In this document: piece after piece, positions 1-5,976 of the stretch
Position numbering within the stretch: the stretch's first letter is position 1
How the letters are laid out: the number at the start of each line of letters is the position of its first letter
NCBI GenBank assembly: GCA_016866915.1
Contig: VGKR01000026.1
Location: forward strand, 1 to 6,453
Direction: 5' to 3'
DNA: 6,453 nt
Origin: Candidatus Pacearchaeota archaeon
GTDB lineage: Archaea; Nanobdellota; Nanobdellia; Pacearchaeales; GW2011-AR1
Program-made: the position numbers and the translations under genes
The notes under the pieces: generated by a model
The model's input: the letters and a program-made list of their open reading frames with translations, nothing else
What the model was told of the DNA's origin: nothing
Database searches by the model: none

Positions 1-1487
1 AGTTTTTCAGTTAATTCGTGAAATGAGATTCCTATTTTTGATTCTTCTGTTGACTTTTCTTTTATGCCTGTTCCCATCTTTCCTATTTCTAAAAATTTCT
101 TATTCTTGTCTCTGCAAGAAAGAATAAAACTTGAAAGCCAACCTTTTCTTTTTCCCTTTCCATATTCTCCGCCAGTTATTACCAAATCCAAATCTTTTTC
201 TTCAGGCTTTACTTTTAACATATGTCCGACACGGCTTCCTGGCTGATATTCTGTCTTTAGATTCTTAAACATAACTCCTTCTTGATTATCTTTTAAAGCG
301 CGTTTGTAGAATTCTTTTGCCTCGTTTTCATCTGAGGTTATTATTTGTTTTGCGCAAATAATTCTGCAAGGTGAATTTTTCAATATTTTTTTTATTACTG
401 CAGTTCGCTCTTCGAAAGGAGTATGAATTAAAGATTTTCCATTGTAATAAATAATATCAAAAACATTAATTTCTATAGGCAATTCATTTTGGATTTTTTC
501 TATATCATATTTTCTTTTTATTCTTTGGCTTATTTCCTGAAATGGACGATATTCTTTTGTTTTTTTATTAAATCCAACAGCTTCTGTATCAAGAATAAAT
601 GAATTTCCTTTAACATATTTTTTTACATATTCAATAACTTCTGGAAATTGTTTTGTTACATTTTCTAATCTTCTTGTGAAAAGCATCACATTATTATCTT
701 TTTTATGAATTAAAAGCCTAAAACCATCATATTTGTATTCTACTGCACAGGGTTTTCCAACAGCTTCAAATGCTTCTTCTATTGTTCTTGCTTTTTGTGC
801 AAGCATAACTTTTATCGGTTTTCCAACCTGAAGAGAAATTTTATTAAATTCTCTTAAATTTCTTTTTTTTGCTACATCAAAAACAGCTGCTAAATCATTT
901 GAGTTGTCTATTGCATTTTGAATTATTTTTATTGCATTTTTATCTGAATCAAAAAATGCAGCTGCAAGTGCATCTCTTATTGTGCTTTCTTTAAGTCCAA
1001 TTCTTAAATCTCCAATAAGTGTTCTTATAAGATAAATTGCCTCAATAGTTGATGCAGATGTAAGAAGTTCTGTTATCAATGCTAATTTTTTTCCAACTGT
1101 TCCTTTTCCTTGAAGTCCTGGAAGCTTTCTTAAATTTTCAAGAACTTTTTCTGTTGTAAGAATTTTTTGTTGCAAAGTAGATTGTTTCTTTTTTTTAGTT
1201 AATTCTTCTGCTACTTTTCCTAAATCTCCAAGTTTTTTCCATGAAGCAACCACATCTTTTTCAGAAGTACCTGTTGCTTTTGAGATTGCTTTTATTGCAA
1301 GTTGGCTGCTTATTCCAATTCTTCTTTCATCATAATCTGGATAAATTTCACCTAATAAGAGATATAGAATATCTCTGTCTTTTTCCTCAAGATGCTTTAA
1401 AAATTTAGACAGAATTTGTATTTTTTCAAGTCTCTTAGTTGTGCTACTTGCTTCTTCGTAAAATTTAGCTAATTCCTGATACCTCAT
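1..1487 (-). CDS. lig: ATP-dependent DNA ligase, archaeal type (C-terminus cut by window edge)
   Basis: Seals nicks in duplex DNA during replication and repair through an enzyme-AMP intermediate. Translating the minus strand from ATG 1487-1485 gives 495 uninterrupted residues that leave the window at base 1. The family is usually about 550-600 residues, so roughly the last 60-100 are missing. Residues 1 to about 190 form the helical DNA-binding domain, about 215-425 the adenylation domain, and the rest the start of the OB domain. Motif I is EYKYDGFR with K252 as the AMP-accepting lysine and R257 after it. E302 lies in ILDTEAVGF, motif III is FDIIYYNG with D344, motif IV is EGVMFK starting at E403, and motif V is LKVKP with K425 and K427. 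All nucleotidyltransferase residues that can be checked are present. The gene starts 52 bases after the rpl15e stop on the same strand, so it may be read from rpl15e or from its own weak promoter. The family call is secure. Confidence 0.95.
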   Translation of the reverse strand, partial: MRYQELAKFYEEASSTTKRLEKIQILSKFLKHLEEKDRDILYLLLGEIYPDYDERRIGISSQLAIKAISKATGTSEKDVVASWKKLGDLGKVAEELTKKKKQSTLQQKILTTEKVLENLRKLPGLQGKGTVGKKLALITELLTSASTIEAIYLIRTLIGDLRIGLKESTIRDALAAAFFDSDKNAIKIIQNAIDNSNDLAAVFDVAKKRNLREFNKISLQVGKPIKVMLAQKARTIEEAFEAVGKPCAVEYKYDGFRLLIHKKDNNVMLFTRRLENVTKQFPEVIEYVKKYVKGNSFILDTEAVGFNKKTKEYRPFQEISQRIKRKYDIEKIQNELPIEINVFDIIYYNGKSLIHTPFEERTAVIKKILKNSPCRIICAKQIITSDENEAKEFYKRALKDNQEGVMFKNLKTEYQPGSRVGHMLKVKPEEKDLDLVITGGEYGKGKRKGWLSSFILSCRDKNKKFLEIGKMGTGIKEKSTEESKIGISFHELTEK

Positions 1488-1514
1488 TTTATAATCGCTT
1501 ATAAGAAAAAGAAG

Positions 1515-1522
1515 TTTTTAAG
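1515..1522 (-). promoter_or_regulatory. possible TATA box for the DNA ligase gene
   Basis: The minus strand reads CTTAAAAA here, centred about 31 bases upstream of the ligase ATG. An archaeal TATA box at that distance would give a leader of about five or six bases. The gap is only 52 bases and very AT-rich, so chance matches are likely and read-through from rpl15e is an alternative. Confidence 0.35.
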
Positions 1523-1539
1523 GTTGTTTATTTTTTATT

Positions 1540-2112
1540 CTATTTTCCAAATCTTCCTCTTGCCCTTAGACTTGGCCTTGTTTTTATCTGCCGAGATTTG
1601 CTTCTTAATCCTCTTGCTTTTTTTCCAGAGCTTGTGATTCCCCGGAAAGGCCTTTTTCGATTTTCTAATTTAGTTATCCAATTTATTGTTTTGTCATTTT
1701 TTATTTCAGGCATTTGCGGGTCCACTAAAATAACTTCATAAAAATAATGAACTCCGTCCTTTCCGATTAAATATGAATTTAGAACCTCAAGATTTGCAAA
1801 TCTTCGAGCAACTCTTTGCTCTGCAATCCACTGATAATTCATTCTAAGATTTTTTCTTGTGTGAAGGCGCTTACTTCTTCTGCCTTTATTTGGTCTAGGT
1901 CTTTTATGACCTCCTCTTATAATTCTTATCCGAGATATTACAAATCCTTTCTTAGCTTTATAACCTAAAGAACGAGCGCGATCTAATCTTAATGGTTTTT
2001 CAACTTTTACAATTACGGGGCTTTTTCTCCATTCTATCATTCTCTCTCTAAGTATTTTTTTATCTGGCTTTTTCCAAGCTTGTCTTATTTGAGCATATAA
2101 TCCTTTTGACAT
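1540..2112 (-). CDS. rpl15e: Large ribosomal subunit protein L15e
   Basis: A structural protein of the 50S subunit that binds 23S rRNA. It is found in archaea and eukaryotes and has no bacterial counterpart. The 190 residues are close to the usual archaeal length of about 190-195 and are strongly basic. Family signatures are visible in order: RLDRARSLGYKAKKGFV at about 42-58, NKGRRSKR at 75-82, NLEVLNSYLIGKDG at 107-120, YEVILVDP at 125-132, the NDKTINWI segment at about 139-146, and RGITSSGKKARGLR at 157-170, followed by an Arg/Lys-rich tail. The ATG at 2112 is supported by a TATA box centred about 25 bases upstream, with no ribosome binding site between, as expected for a leaderless archaeal mRNA. 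It is divergent from the tRNA gene and lies upstream of the ligase gene on the same strand. Nothing looks truncated. Confidence 0.97.
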   Translation of the reverse strand: MSKGLYAQIRQAWKKPDKKILRERMIEWRKSPVIVKVEKPLRLDRARSLGYKAKKGFVISRIRIIRGGHKRPRPNKGRRSKRLHTRKNLRMNYQWIAEQRVARRFANLEVLNSYLIGKDGVHYFYEVILVDPQMPEIKNDKTINWITKLENRKRPFRGITSSGKKARGLRSKSRQIKTRPSLRARGRFGK

Positions 2113-2133
2113 AGTGTATTGAGAAAAAATCGC

Positions 2134-2141
2134 TTTTTAAA
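2134..2141 (-). promoter_or_regulatory. TATA box for rpl15e
   Basis: The minus strand reads TTTAAAAA, centred about 25.5 bases upstream of the rpl15e ATG. This is the archaeal TATA-to-start distance and places transcription start at or next to the ATG. No purine-rich ribosome binding site lies between box and start, so a leaderless transcript is the simplest reading. Confidence 0.6.
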
Positions 2142-2163
2142 GATTAGGGTTGACTGATAAAAC

Positions 2164-2170
2164 TTATAAA
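2164..2170 (+). promoter_or_regulatory. TATA box for the tRNA-Ile gene
   Basis: TTATAAA on the plus strand is centred about 29 bases before the first base of the tRNA. A start about 26 bases downstream of the box would leave only a few bases of 5' leader. It sits back to back with the rpl15e promoter, so the 83-base gap between the two genes drives transcription both ways. Confidence 0.6.
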
Positions 2171-2195
2171 TAGTCAATATCTTTTTGCTTTCTAT

Positions 2196-2312
2196 GAGCC
2201 TGTAGCTCAGCCTGGTTAGAGCACTACTCTGATACATAAAAACAAGTTTATGTGCTAAATCCTGTTGGATTCAGAAAGGTAGGGGTCCACGGTTCAAATC
2301 CGTGCAGGCTCA
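2196..2312 (+). tRNA. tRNA-Ile (anticodon GAU) with a 42-nt intron
   Basis: Decodes AUU and AUC isoleucine codons. All arms fold. The acceptor GAGCCTG (2196-2202) pairs fully with CAGGCTC (2305-2311), with discriminator A at 2312. T8 A9 are followed by D-stem GCTC/GAGC (2205-2208 with 2219-2222) around a loop containing GG. Anticodon stem CTACT (2224-2228) pairs with GGTAG (2278-2282), with one T-G wobble. The T-arm is CACGG-TTCAAAT-CCGTG (2288-2304). The anticodon loop after splicing is CTGATAA, with GAT at 2231-2233. The exons sum to 75 nt and CCA is not encoded. The intron lies between positions 37 and 38, the canonical archaeal site. A73, T12-A23 and the GAT anticodon fit isoleucine identity. 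A TATA box lies just upstream and T-rich sequence follows the 3' end. CAT at 2235-2237 as anticodon was rejected because the base before it is A, not the invariant T33. Confidence 0.92.
2235..2276 (+). other. tRNA intron in a bulge-helix-bulge setting
   Basis: The 42-nt insertion lies between A37 (2234) and A38 (2277). Exon CTGA (2229-2232) pairs with intron TCAG (2271-2274) to make the four-base-pair central helix. This leaves a three-base bulge TAC (2233-2235) on one side and AAA (2275-2277) on the other. Each junction falls after the second base of its bulge, the geometry recognised by archaeal tRNA splicing endonuclease. Inside the intron are two further hairpins: CATAAA/TTTATG (2235-2240 with 2247-2252) and ATCC/GGAT (2259-2262 with 2267-2270). 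The inner helix that would continue directly from the bulges is weak, only about two pairs, so the motif is of the relaxed type. Confidence 0.85.
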
Positions 2313-2313
2313 T

Positions 2314-2964
2314 TTAATCTTTTGCGTCAAGCTCAAGAAGTAGTTTTTCTTGTGTAAAATTATATTTTTTTATAGGAAGACTAACTTTAATTATTTTGTA
2401 AAAGATCTTATTCTTTGCTAATGCTTTTATTTCAATGCTGTTTTCAAGCTGAAAAATAGCTACGTCTTTTATTGATTTTACTCCAGGCATCTCTATTTCA
2501 TAAACAATTTTATCTGAAAATCTCCTTATGCTTGTTTTTGGTTCTTCTTTTGGAAGATTTGGAAATTTCTTTTGGGTTTTTTTATCAAATTTAAAATTTT
2601 CTATTTTTTTATTTTCTTCCTGAGGAACTAATTTTTTTGTAACTTTTATCTCTTGGGGATTTATTCTTTTTCCGTTAATATATAATTCAAAATTTGTTTT
2701 TTGAATATTGTTTGTTTCTTTAACATTTCTTTGAATTTCTTTTTCAAGCATATTCATAGCTCCACTTAGCATTTTACTAAGCATTTTTCCACTAATTCCT
2801 CCAAACATATTTTTGTCAAATACTTCAAAAGGATCTTCTAAATCTCCTCTTCCAAGCATTCCATAATCTTTTGAACTTCTTATGGAACTTCCACAAGCAG
2901 GGCAGAAACTAAATTTGTCATTTATTCTTTTTCCGCAATTTTTGCATTTTTTTCGTTTAAACAT
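2314..2964 (-). CDS. Zinc-ribbon protein with C-terminal Hsp20/alpha-crystallin-like domain
   Basis: Exact role unknown. Numbered from ATG 2964 (216 residues), the N-terminus holds a zinc ribbon with C7-x2-C10 and C21-x2-C24 (CKNC and CPAC), the usual four-cysteine single-zinc site. Residues of about 45-80 are Gly/Met-rich with an amphipathic stretch (GKMLSKMLSGAMNMLEKEI). A charged, probably flexible linker follows. The last 70 residues look like an alpha-crystallin/CS-type beta sandwich: SDKIVYEIEMPGV, then a strand with NSIEIKAL, then VSLP and a final KLLLEL strand. EMPGV and the LP before the last strands match the small-heat-shock-protein pattern. A GTG nine bases upstream (2973) would add three residues, but the ATG is preferred because the TATA box lies 25.5 bases before it and only 16.5 before the GTG. 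The stop is one base from the tRNA 3' end, convergent. A chaperone or adaptor role is inference. Confidence 0.85.
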   Translation of the reverse strand: MFKRKKCKNCGKRINDKFSFCPACGSSIRSSKDYGMLGRGDLEDPFEVFDKNMFGGISGKMLSKMLSGAMNMLEKEIQRNVKETNNIQKTNFELYINGKRINPQEIKVTKKLVPQEENKKIENFKFDKKTQKKFPNLPKEEPKTSIRRFSDKIVYEIEMPGVKSIKDVAIFQLENSIEIKALAKNKIFYKIIKVSLPIKKYNFTQEKLLLELDAKD

Positions 2965-2984
2965 GCCTGACACAATAAGGTTTT

Positions 2985-2994
2985 CTTTAAATAA
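2985..2994 (-). promoter_or_regulatory. TATA box for the zinc-ribbon/Hsp20-like gene; decides its start
   Basis: The minus strand reads TTATTTAAAG, centred about 25.5 bases before ATG 2964. The same distance is seen for rpl15e. A transcript starting near the ATG would exclude the upstream GTG at 2973, so this box argues for the shorter protein. No ribosome binding site is seen before either codon. Confidence 0.55.
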
Positions 2995-3032
2995 TTTTCT
3001 GAGAAAATTTATATGTTAAATTCTATAAATTC

Positions 3033-3041
3033 TTATATATA
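3033..3041 (+). promoter_or_regulatory. TATA box for the 162-residue protein gene
   Basis: TTATATATA on the plus strand is centred about 24 bases before the ATG at 3061, again the spacing expected for a leaderless archaeal transcript. It lies in the 96-base divergent region shared with the zinc-ribbon/Hsp20-like gene, so the two genes could be co-regulated from it. No operator-like inverted repeat stands out. Confidence 0.6.
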
Positions 3042-3060
3042 CTGATTTATTGGAATTTTA

Positions 3061-3549
3061 ATGACAAAGACTCTTGAAGCAGAAACAGAAAAACTTATTG
3101 TTCTTAAGGAATTAACAAGCACTACAGGAAGTTTTAGTGATAGAACTGGAAGGCGCTTTGAAAAAATTAGGGAAGAAATTGGAACTAAATTAAAAAACAA
3201 ACCCAAGACAAGACTTCCAAAGAATTCTAAGTTAGTATTAAAATTAGGATGGGATGATGAAGCTATTTCTTGGGCGAGAAAAATTAACCTTGCTATCGAA
3301 GAATTTAAGCAGAAATATCCAGAATATGGGCAAGAGCTTCAAGAGCTTATTGACAAACATAGAAGCGCAAGAAGAGCTTATTTGGAATTTGGAGGAGAAG
3401 TTTTAGCAGGTGTTTATATAGACATTATTCAAGAGGTTCTTAACGAGAATCGGAAAAATGCTGCAAAAATATATGAAGCGATTTCTTATATGGGTTATGC
3501 CCTGGGGAAATCAAAAGATAGCGTCCAGACATCTCTTCTTTCAGAATGA
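3061..3549 (+). CDS. Hypothetical protein, 162 residues, helical and charged
   Basis: I do not recognise this protein. It is soluble-looking, with no signal peptide, membrane segment, cysteine pair or known catalytic motif. The composition is rich in Lys, Glu, Leu and Ala, and most of it should be alpha-helical. Residues 1-50 form a charged N-terminal part containing TGSFSDRTGRRFEKIREEIG. A central LGWDDEAISWARKINLAIEEF helix follows, and then helices through EFGGEVLAGVYIDIIQEVL to the end. It has a convincing TATA box at the leaderless distance, ordinary local codon use and a T-rich stretch after the stop, so it is very likely real. It is divergent from the zinc-ribbon/Hsp20-like gene and lies 43 bases upstream of metG on the same strand, but metG appears to have its own promoter. 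Position alone does not give a function. Confidence 0.8.
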   Translation: MTKTLEAETEKLIVLKELTSTTGSFSDRTGRRFEKIREEIGTKLKNKPKTRLPKNSKLVLKLGWDDEAISWARKINLAIEEFKQKYPEYGQELQELIDKHRSARRAYLEFGGEVLAGVYIDIIQEVLNENRKNAAKIYEAISYMGYALGKSKDSVQTSLLSE

Positions 3550-3562
3550 TTCTTTTAGTTAG

Positions 3563-3580
3563 TTTTTTATATTTGTTTTT
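3563..3580 (+). terminator. T-rich stop signal after the 162-residue protein gene
   Basis: Just after the stop codon at 3547-3549, two T-runs (3563-3568 and 3575-3581) occur within 20 bases. Archaeal RNA polymerase terminates at such T-tracts without a required hairpin. The segment also contains the metG TATA box, so terminator and promoter overlap. In a genome this AT-rich the evidence is modest. Confidence 0.4.
3566..3573 (+). promoter_or_regulatory. TATA box for metG
   Basis: TTTATATT is centred about 23.5 bases before the ATG at 3593. No ribosome binding site precedes the ATG, in keeping with the other genes here. It suggests metG is transcribed separately from the gene 43 bases upstream. 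Confidence 0.5.
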
Positions 3581-3592
3581 TCTTCAGATGTT

Positions 3593-5050
3593 ATGAAAAA
3601 GCAAAATAAATTTTACATAACAACTGCAATTGATTATGTTAATGCAGAGCCACACATAGGTCATGCTTATCAAAAAATAATAGCTGATGTTTTAGCTAGA
3701 TGGAGCAAGCTTCAGGAAAAAGAAGTGTTTTATTTAACTGGAACAGATGAGCATGGACAAAAAATAGCAAGAAGCGCTGCTGAAAATAAAAAAACACCTA
3801 AGGAATTTGTGAATTCGTTAGCTCCTAAATTTGAAAATTCCTGGAAGTTGTTAAATATAGATTTTGATAGATTTATTCGCACAACAGAAGAAGACCATAA
3901 GAAAAGGGTTAGAGAATTTATCAGATTGATGCATAAAAAAGGAGATATTTACAAGGGACAATATAGAGGATTATATTGCGAGGATTGTGAAGCTTATTAC
4001 ACTGAAAAAGATTTGGTTGATGGAAAATGCAAATTTCATCCGCACAAGGAAATAAAAATTTTGACAGAAGAAGCTTATTTCTTTAAACTTAGCAAATATC
4101 AAAAAAAACTTTTAGAACTTTATGAAAAAAATAAGAAATACATTTTGCCTTTGTTTAGAAGAAACGAGATTATTAATCGAGTAAAAGCAGGTTTGAATGA
4201 TTTGAATATTACTAGACTTAAAGAAAATGTTTCTTGGGGAATTGACTTCCCCTTGGATGAAAATAAAATTGTTTATGTTTGGTATGAGGCATTGTTGAAT
4301 TATATAACTGGAATTGGCTGGCCTGACGATAAGAAATTTAAAAAATTTTGGCCTGCTGATGTCGAAATTCTTGGAATAGACAACGGATGGTTTCATTGTG
4401 TTATCTGGCCTGCGATGCTTTTGTCATTAGGAATAAAGCCTCCTAAAACAATTTTGATAAACGGATTTTTAACTTTTAATGGAAATAAAATTTCAAAATC
4501 TCTTGGAAATGTGATTTCTCCTAAAATTCTTGTTGAAAAATATTCAGCTGATTCAATTAGATATTATGTTTGTAGAAATTTTGTTTTTGGGCAAGATGGA
4601 GATTTTTCTGAGGAAATTTTAGTCAACCGCCATAACAATGAGCTTGCAAATAAATTAGGAAATCTGTTTTCTCGAGCAACAGCTCTTGCAGAAAAATACG
4701 GAATTGAAAAAACAGAGAATAAGCTTTTGAAAAAACTTAAATTAAAGCAGATAAAAATCCTTTTTGATAATTATGAATTTGATAAGGTTCTTAATGAAAT
4801 TTTTGCATTTCTTGATATTTGCAATGAGTATATACAAAAAAATAAAATCTGGGAGACAAAAAACAAGAAACAAATTTATGAAATTTTAGACAGTCTAAGA
4901 GTAATAGCAATATTACTCTGGCCGTTTATTCCTTCTGCTTCGGAAAAAATATCCGAAACTCTTGGATTTGATCTTAAATTTGAAGATATAAAGAAATGCC
5001 TTGATATTAAAAAAATAAGAAAAAGCGAAATTCTATTTAAAAAATTATAA
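3593..5050 (+). CDS. metG: Methionyl-tRNA synthetase, catalytic (alpha) part, bacterial-type
   Basis: A cytoplasmic class I synthetase that charges tRNA-Met with methionine using ATP. The 485 residues begin with the Rossmann fold and the HIGH motif at 21-24 (AEPHIGHAY), followed by LTGTDEHGQK at 48-57. The inserted zinc knuckle has a single site, C129-x2-C132 and C146-x2-H149, the pattern seen in Thermus-type enzymes. The KMSKS loop is KISKS at 299-303 (FNGNKISKSLGN), followed by FGQDGDFSEE at 332-341. The anticodon-binding helices start at NNELANKLGNLFSRA and contain LLWPFIPSASEKI at about 441-453. Typical archaeal enzymes have a double knuckle with two zinc sites, so this form suggests ancient gene transfer from bacteria. 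The protein stops at the end of the helical domain. The C-terminal tRNA-binding module is supplied by the minus-strand gene at 6051-6383. Confidence 0.97.
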   Translation: MKKQNKFYITTAIDYVNAEPHIGHAYQKIIADVLARWSKLQEKEVFYLTGTDEHGQKIARSAAENKKTPKEFVNSLAPKFENSWKLLNIDFDRFIRTTEEDHKKRVREFIRLMHKKGDIYKGQYRGLYCEDCEAYYTEKDLVDGKCKFHPHKEIKILTEEAYFFKLSKYQKKLLELYEKNKKYILPLFRRNEIINRVKAGLNDLNITRLKENVSWGIDFPLDENKIVYVWYEALLNYITGIGWPDDKKFKKFWPADVEILGIDNGWFHCVIWPAMLLSLGIKPPKTILINGFLTFNGNKISKSLGNVISPKILVEKYSADSIRYYVCRNFVFGQDGDFSEEILVNRHNNELANKLGNLFSRATALAEKYGIEKTENKLLKKLKLKQIKILFDNYEFDKVLNEIFAFLDICNEYIQKNKIWETKNKKQIYEILDSLRVIAILLWPFIPSASEKISETLGFDLKFEDIKKCLDIKKIRKSEILFKKL

Positions 5051-5071
5051 AGTGTTTTTAAGACAAAAATA

Positions 5072-5079
5072 TTTAAATA
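5072..5079 (+). promoter_or_regulatory. TATA box for the surface-protein gene
   Basis: TTTAAATA, preceded by AAATA, is centred about 31.5 bases before the ATG at 5107. A start about 26 bases downstream would leave a leader of roughly six bases (AAGAAG-like), longer than for the neighbouring genes. It falls in the 56-base gap after metG. Confidence 0.5.
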
Positions 5080-5106
5080 CTCTTTTTTGTTCATTAATTA
5101 AAGAAG

Positions 5107-5976
5107 ATGGTGCACAAAAAAAGAGGGAATTCAATCTTAGGAAAAAAAATTTCTAATAGACTTTCATATACAATTATAGCTGGATTTGCTCTGATTTTGA
5201 CAGGTGTTCTTGTTTGGGCTTTTACTGGAACTCCAAATCCAGGACATAATATTCAAAGCATAGGTGCTCCTTCTGGATGCACTACTGGATATTTTTTAAG
5301 ATATGATGGCGGAAGTTCTAATTGGTGGAGTTGTGCAGAAGCAAGTGGCGGAACAGGAACTCTTACGGGAAGTGGCACAACTAATTATATTTCAAAATGG
5401 ACAGGGACAAGTTCACTTGGAAACTCGATAATTTATGATACAGGAACAAATGTTGGAATTGGAACAACAAGTCCAACTTCTCGACTTCATGTTGTCGGAA
5501 ACACAATTCTTACACAAAATCTAACTGTTGACACAAGCACTCTGTTTGTTAATTCCAATACAGATAGAGTTGGAATAAGAATGACTACTCCTGAAGCAAC
5601 ATTAGATGTAAATGGAAGCATAAGAGCAAACATGTTTTATGGAGATGGGAGTGGGTTGGTAAATATAAAAATGATTGTTACTAATTCAGCTGATAATTGT
5701 AATTCAACTAATCAGGGATTAATGCGATATAGAAGTAGTTATTGTGTTTCTGAAGGTCAGCAAGGAAGTTCTCTTAGTGTTTGCATGAGAACAAATTTGA
5801 ATAATTATGCTTGGTATGATATAAGAACCTATGCATGGATTAATGAAGATGATTGTGGAGATGTGCCTGGAATTTGCCCAGACGGAGAAGAATACTATGA
5901 ATGTACAAATCCGGCAGTTCCCGCGGGTTGTTATACCCATGAACCGCACTTTTGTTATGGACACCCATTGATGTAA
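5107..5976 (+). CDS. Membrane-anchored surface protein with tail-fibre-type repeats
   Basis: Probably a cell-surface protein; its partner is unknown. The 289 residues start with a basic segment (lysines/arginines in 4-18), then one hydrophobic helix at about 20-39 (YTIIAGFALILTGVLVWAF). This fits a signal anchor or uncleaved signal with the rest outside. Residues of about 55-80 contain GCTTGYFLRYDGG and NWWSC. Next comes a Gly/Ser/Thr-rich region with NYISKWTGTSSLGNSIIYD. Two VGI-type repeats follow (115-132 and 154-171), then GDGSGLVNI at 179-187. These modules resemble the stalk repeats of phage tail fibres and of surface proteins in tiny-genome microbes. The Peptidase_S74 chaperone domain that often ends such fibres is absent. 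Instead, residues 190-289 hold eight cysteines (198, 213, 226, 250, 257, 266, 275, 283), suggesting a disulfide-linked tip. The 3' end looks less AT-rich than its neighbours by eye. Adhesion to a host or surface is inference. Confidence 0.85.
   Translation: MVHKKRGNSILGKKISNRLSYTIIAGFALILTGVLVWAFTGTPNPGHNIQSIGAPSGCTTGYFLRYDGGSSNWWSCAEASGGTGTLTGSGTTNYISKWTGTSSLGNSIIYDTGTNVGIGTTSPTSRLHVVGNTILTQNLTVDTSTLFVNSNTDRVGIRMTTPEATLDVNGSIRANMFYGDGSGLVNIKMIVTNSADNCNSTNQGLMRYRSSYCVSEGQQGSSLSVCMRTNLNNYAWYDIRTYAWINEDDCGDVPGICPDGEEYYECTNPAVPAGCYTHEPHFCYGHPLM
5449..5619 (+). repeat. Two diverged VGI-x2-T-x-P repeats in the surface protein
   Basis: Unit 1 is NVGIGTTSPTSRLHVVGN (residues 115-132, bases 5449-5502) and unit 2 is RVGIRMTTPEATLDVNGS (154-171, bases 5566-5619). 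They share the pattern V-G-I-x2-T-x-P-x3-L-x-V, each preceded by a short Thr/Asn-rich strand region, with a period of about 39 residues. The nucleotide sequences have diverged, so this is an old protein repeat and not a recent DNA duplication. Confidence 0.75.

Noticed and set aside
64..246. Plus-strand open frame of 60 codons at the left edge
   Set aside because: It lies antisense to the ligase OB and adenylation region, whose minus-strand motifs are unmistakable. Its Phe/Pro/Ser-rich translation is a shadow.
2235..2237. CAT as the anticodon, making this a tRNA-Met or tRNA-Ile2
   Set aside because: The base before CAT is A instead of the invariant T33. The bulge-helix-bulge splice removes CAT with the intron, leaving GAT in a canonical CTGATAA loop.
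3588..3596. Tiny upstream frame ATG TTA TGA overlapping the metG start
   Set aside because: With the TATA box at 3566-3573 the transcript should begin at or after this point, so it is unlikely to be present in the mRNA. It is probably chance.
4112..4396. Minus-strand open frame of 94 codons inside metG
   Set aside because: Antisense to the conserved central part of methionyl-tRNA synthetase, with no promoter and no recognisable domain.
4876..5094. Minus-strand open frame of 72 codons over the end of metG
   Set aside because: Antisense to the anticodon-binding helices. The hydrophobic translation reflects the complement of a Lys/Glu/Ile-rich coding strand.
5719..5964. Minus-strand open frame of 81 codons inside the surface-protein gene
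   Set aside because: Opposite a frame with a coherent architecture (membrane anchor, repeats, cysteine tip). It has no domain of its own.
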